Shown here piece after piece: positions 63,506 to 64,000 of a stretch of 64,000 nt of DNA (position 1 is the first letter of the stretch; each line of letters opens with the position of its first letter). This stretch comes from Thermodesulfobacteriota bacterium. Its GTDB lineage: Bacteria > Desulfobacterota > Anaeroferrophillalia > Anaeroferrophillales > Tharpellaceae. The stretch covers positions 1-64,000 of the forward strand of contig JANTFH010000007.1 of NCBI GenBank assembly GCA_024763535.1, given 5' to 3'. The notes below the pieces were generated by a model. That model did not search any database. It was not told where the DNA came from and saw nothing but the letters and a program-made list of their open reading frames with translations. The translations under genes and the position numbers were made by a program.

Positions 63506-63560
63506 AAAAACCCGAAGCCAAACCAGATGTTTTCCAAGAGGTTCTACTTCGGGTTTTTAA
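63506..63560 (-). terminator. Terminator-like hairpin downstream of tRNA-His (could act on both strands)
   Basis: aaaaaacccgaag...cttcgggttttt with inner aacc/ggtt pairing. Confidence 0.7.
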
Positions 63561-63564
63561 TTTT

Positions 63565-63642
63565 TGGGGTGAGTAGAGGGATTCGAACCCTCGGCCTCAG
63601 GAGCCACAATCCTGCGCTCTAACCAACTGAGCTACACCCACC
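63565..63642 (-). tRNA. tRNA-His (GTG anticodon), encoded G-1 and CCA
   Basis: Minus strand GGTGGGTGTAGCTCAGTTGGTTAGAGCGCAGGATTGTGGCTCCTGAGGCCGAGGGTTCGAATCCCTCTACTCACCCCA; folds as cloverleaf, anticodon GTG, G-1:C73. Confidence 0.96.
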
Positions 63643-63779
63643 ATAGGAGAAACGGTCACGAAAAACCGCGACCGAATGAACCGACGGAAAAAAACAAGCC
63701 TTAAAGCTCAGGATTTTCCGAAGGGCTGTAACTAATGCAAAAGAGCTGATCTGTCAACCTGATTTTTTGAAACATTTTA

Positions 63780-64000
63780 ATGCCTATGAAAATTCTTCTG
63801 CACTGCTGCTGCGGCCCCTGCGCCGTCTACCCGGTCAAGCAATTACGACAGCAGAACCATAGCCTGCGCGCCTTTTTCTACAACCATATTCACCCCTACA
63901 CGGAGTGGCAAAAACGGCGGGAAACCCTTGCTGACTGGGCTGACAAAATCGATCTGCCGCTGATTGTCGATGAACGTTATGAACTGGTAAATTTCCTGCA
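63780..64000 (+). CDS. queH: Epoxyqueuosine reductase QueH, N-terminal part (truncated by window edge)
   Basis: MPMKILLHCCCGPCAVYPVKQLRQQNHSLRAFFYNHIHPYTEWQKRRETLADW; HCCCGPC motif; not in ORF track because no stop in window; start 63780 or 63786. Confidence 0.88.
   Translation, partial: MPMKILLHCCCGPCAVYPVKQLRQQNHSLRAFFYNHIHPYTEWQKRRETLADWADKIDLPLIVDERYELVNFL

Overview
This 64-kb window is a gene-dense bacterial chromosome segment. Gene content and order look Deltaproteobacteria/Desulfobacterota-like, but that is inference only. I see no CRISPR array, transposase, integrase or phage module. About 58 protein genes and one tRNA-His can be supported, mostly housekeeping: queA-tgt-yajC-secD-secF-queE-queC; nrdJ; mltB-tmk-holB-PSP1-metG-DUF721-rsmI; guaBA; fbp; proS-ftsE-ftsX-envC-ctpA; a lone CO dehydrogenase cooS; aroQ-pepP-efp-cmk-ispH; trkA-trkH; and a partial queH at the right edge. 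The least conventional stretch is about 43.3-56.2 kb. It holds an HD-GYP response regulator, a 1628-aa hybrid histidine kinase with a periplasmic binding domain, an MscS channel, and a tightly packed unit (DUF389 protein with a degenerate lipid-kinase-like N-terminus, orphan substrate-binding lipoprotein, VOC-fold lipoprotein, His/Arg-Pro-rich mini-lipoprotein). That unit sits behind a near-consensus promoter carrying an embedded inverted repeat and is my best candidate for an undescribed system. Other notable signals are two NrdR-box-like sites 32 bp apart over the nrdJ promoter, a nested 34-bp palindrome upstream of cooS, and an NtrC-family activator with a degenerate receiver and a GAYTGA loop. 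All calls come from reading the sequence and ORF track; no database search was run.
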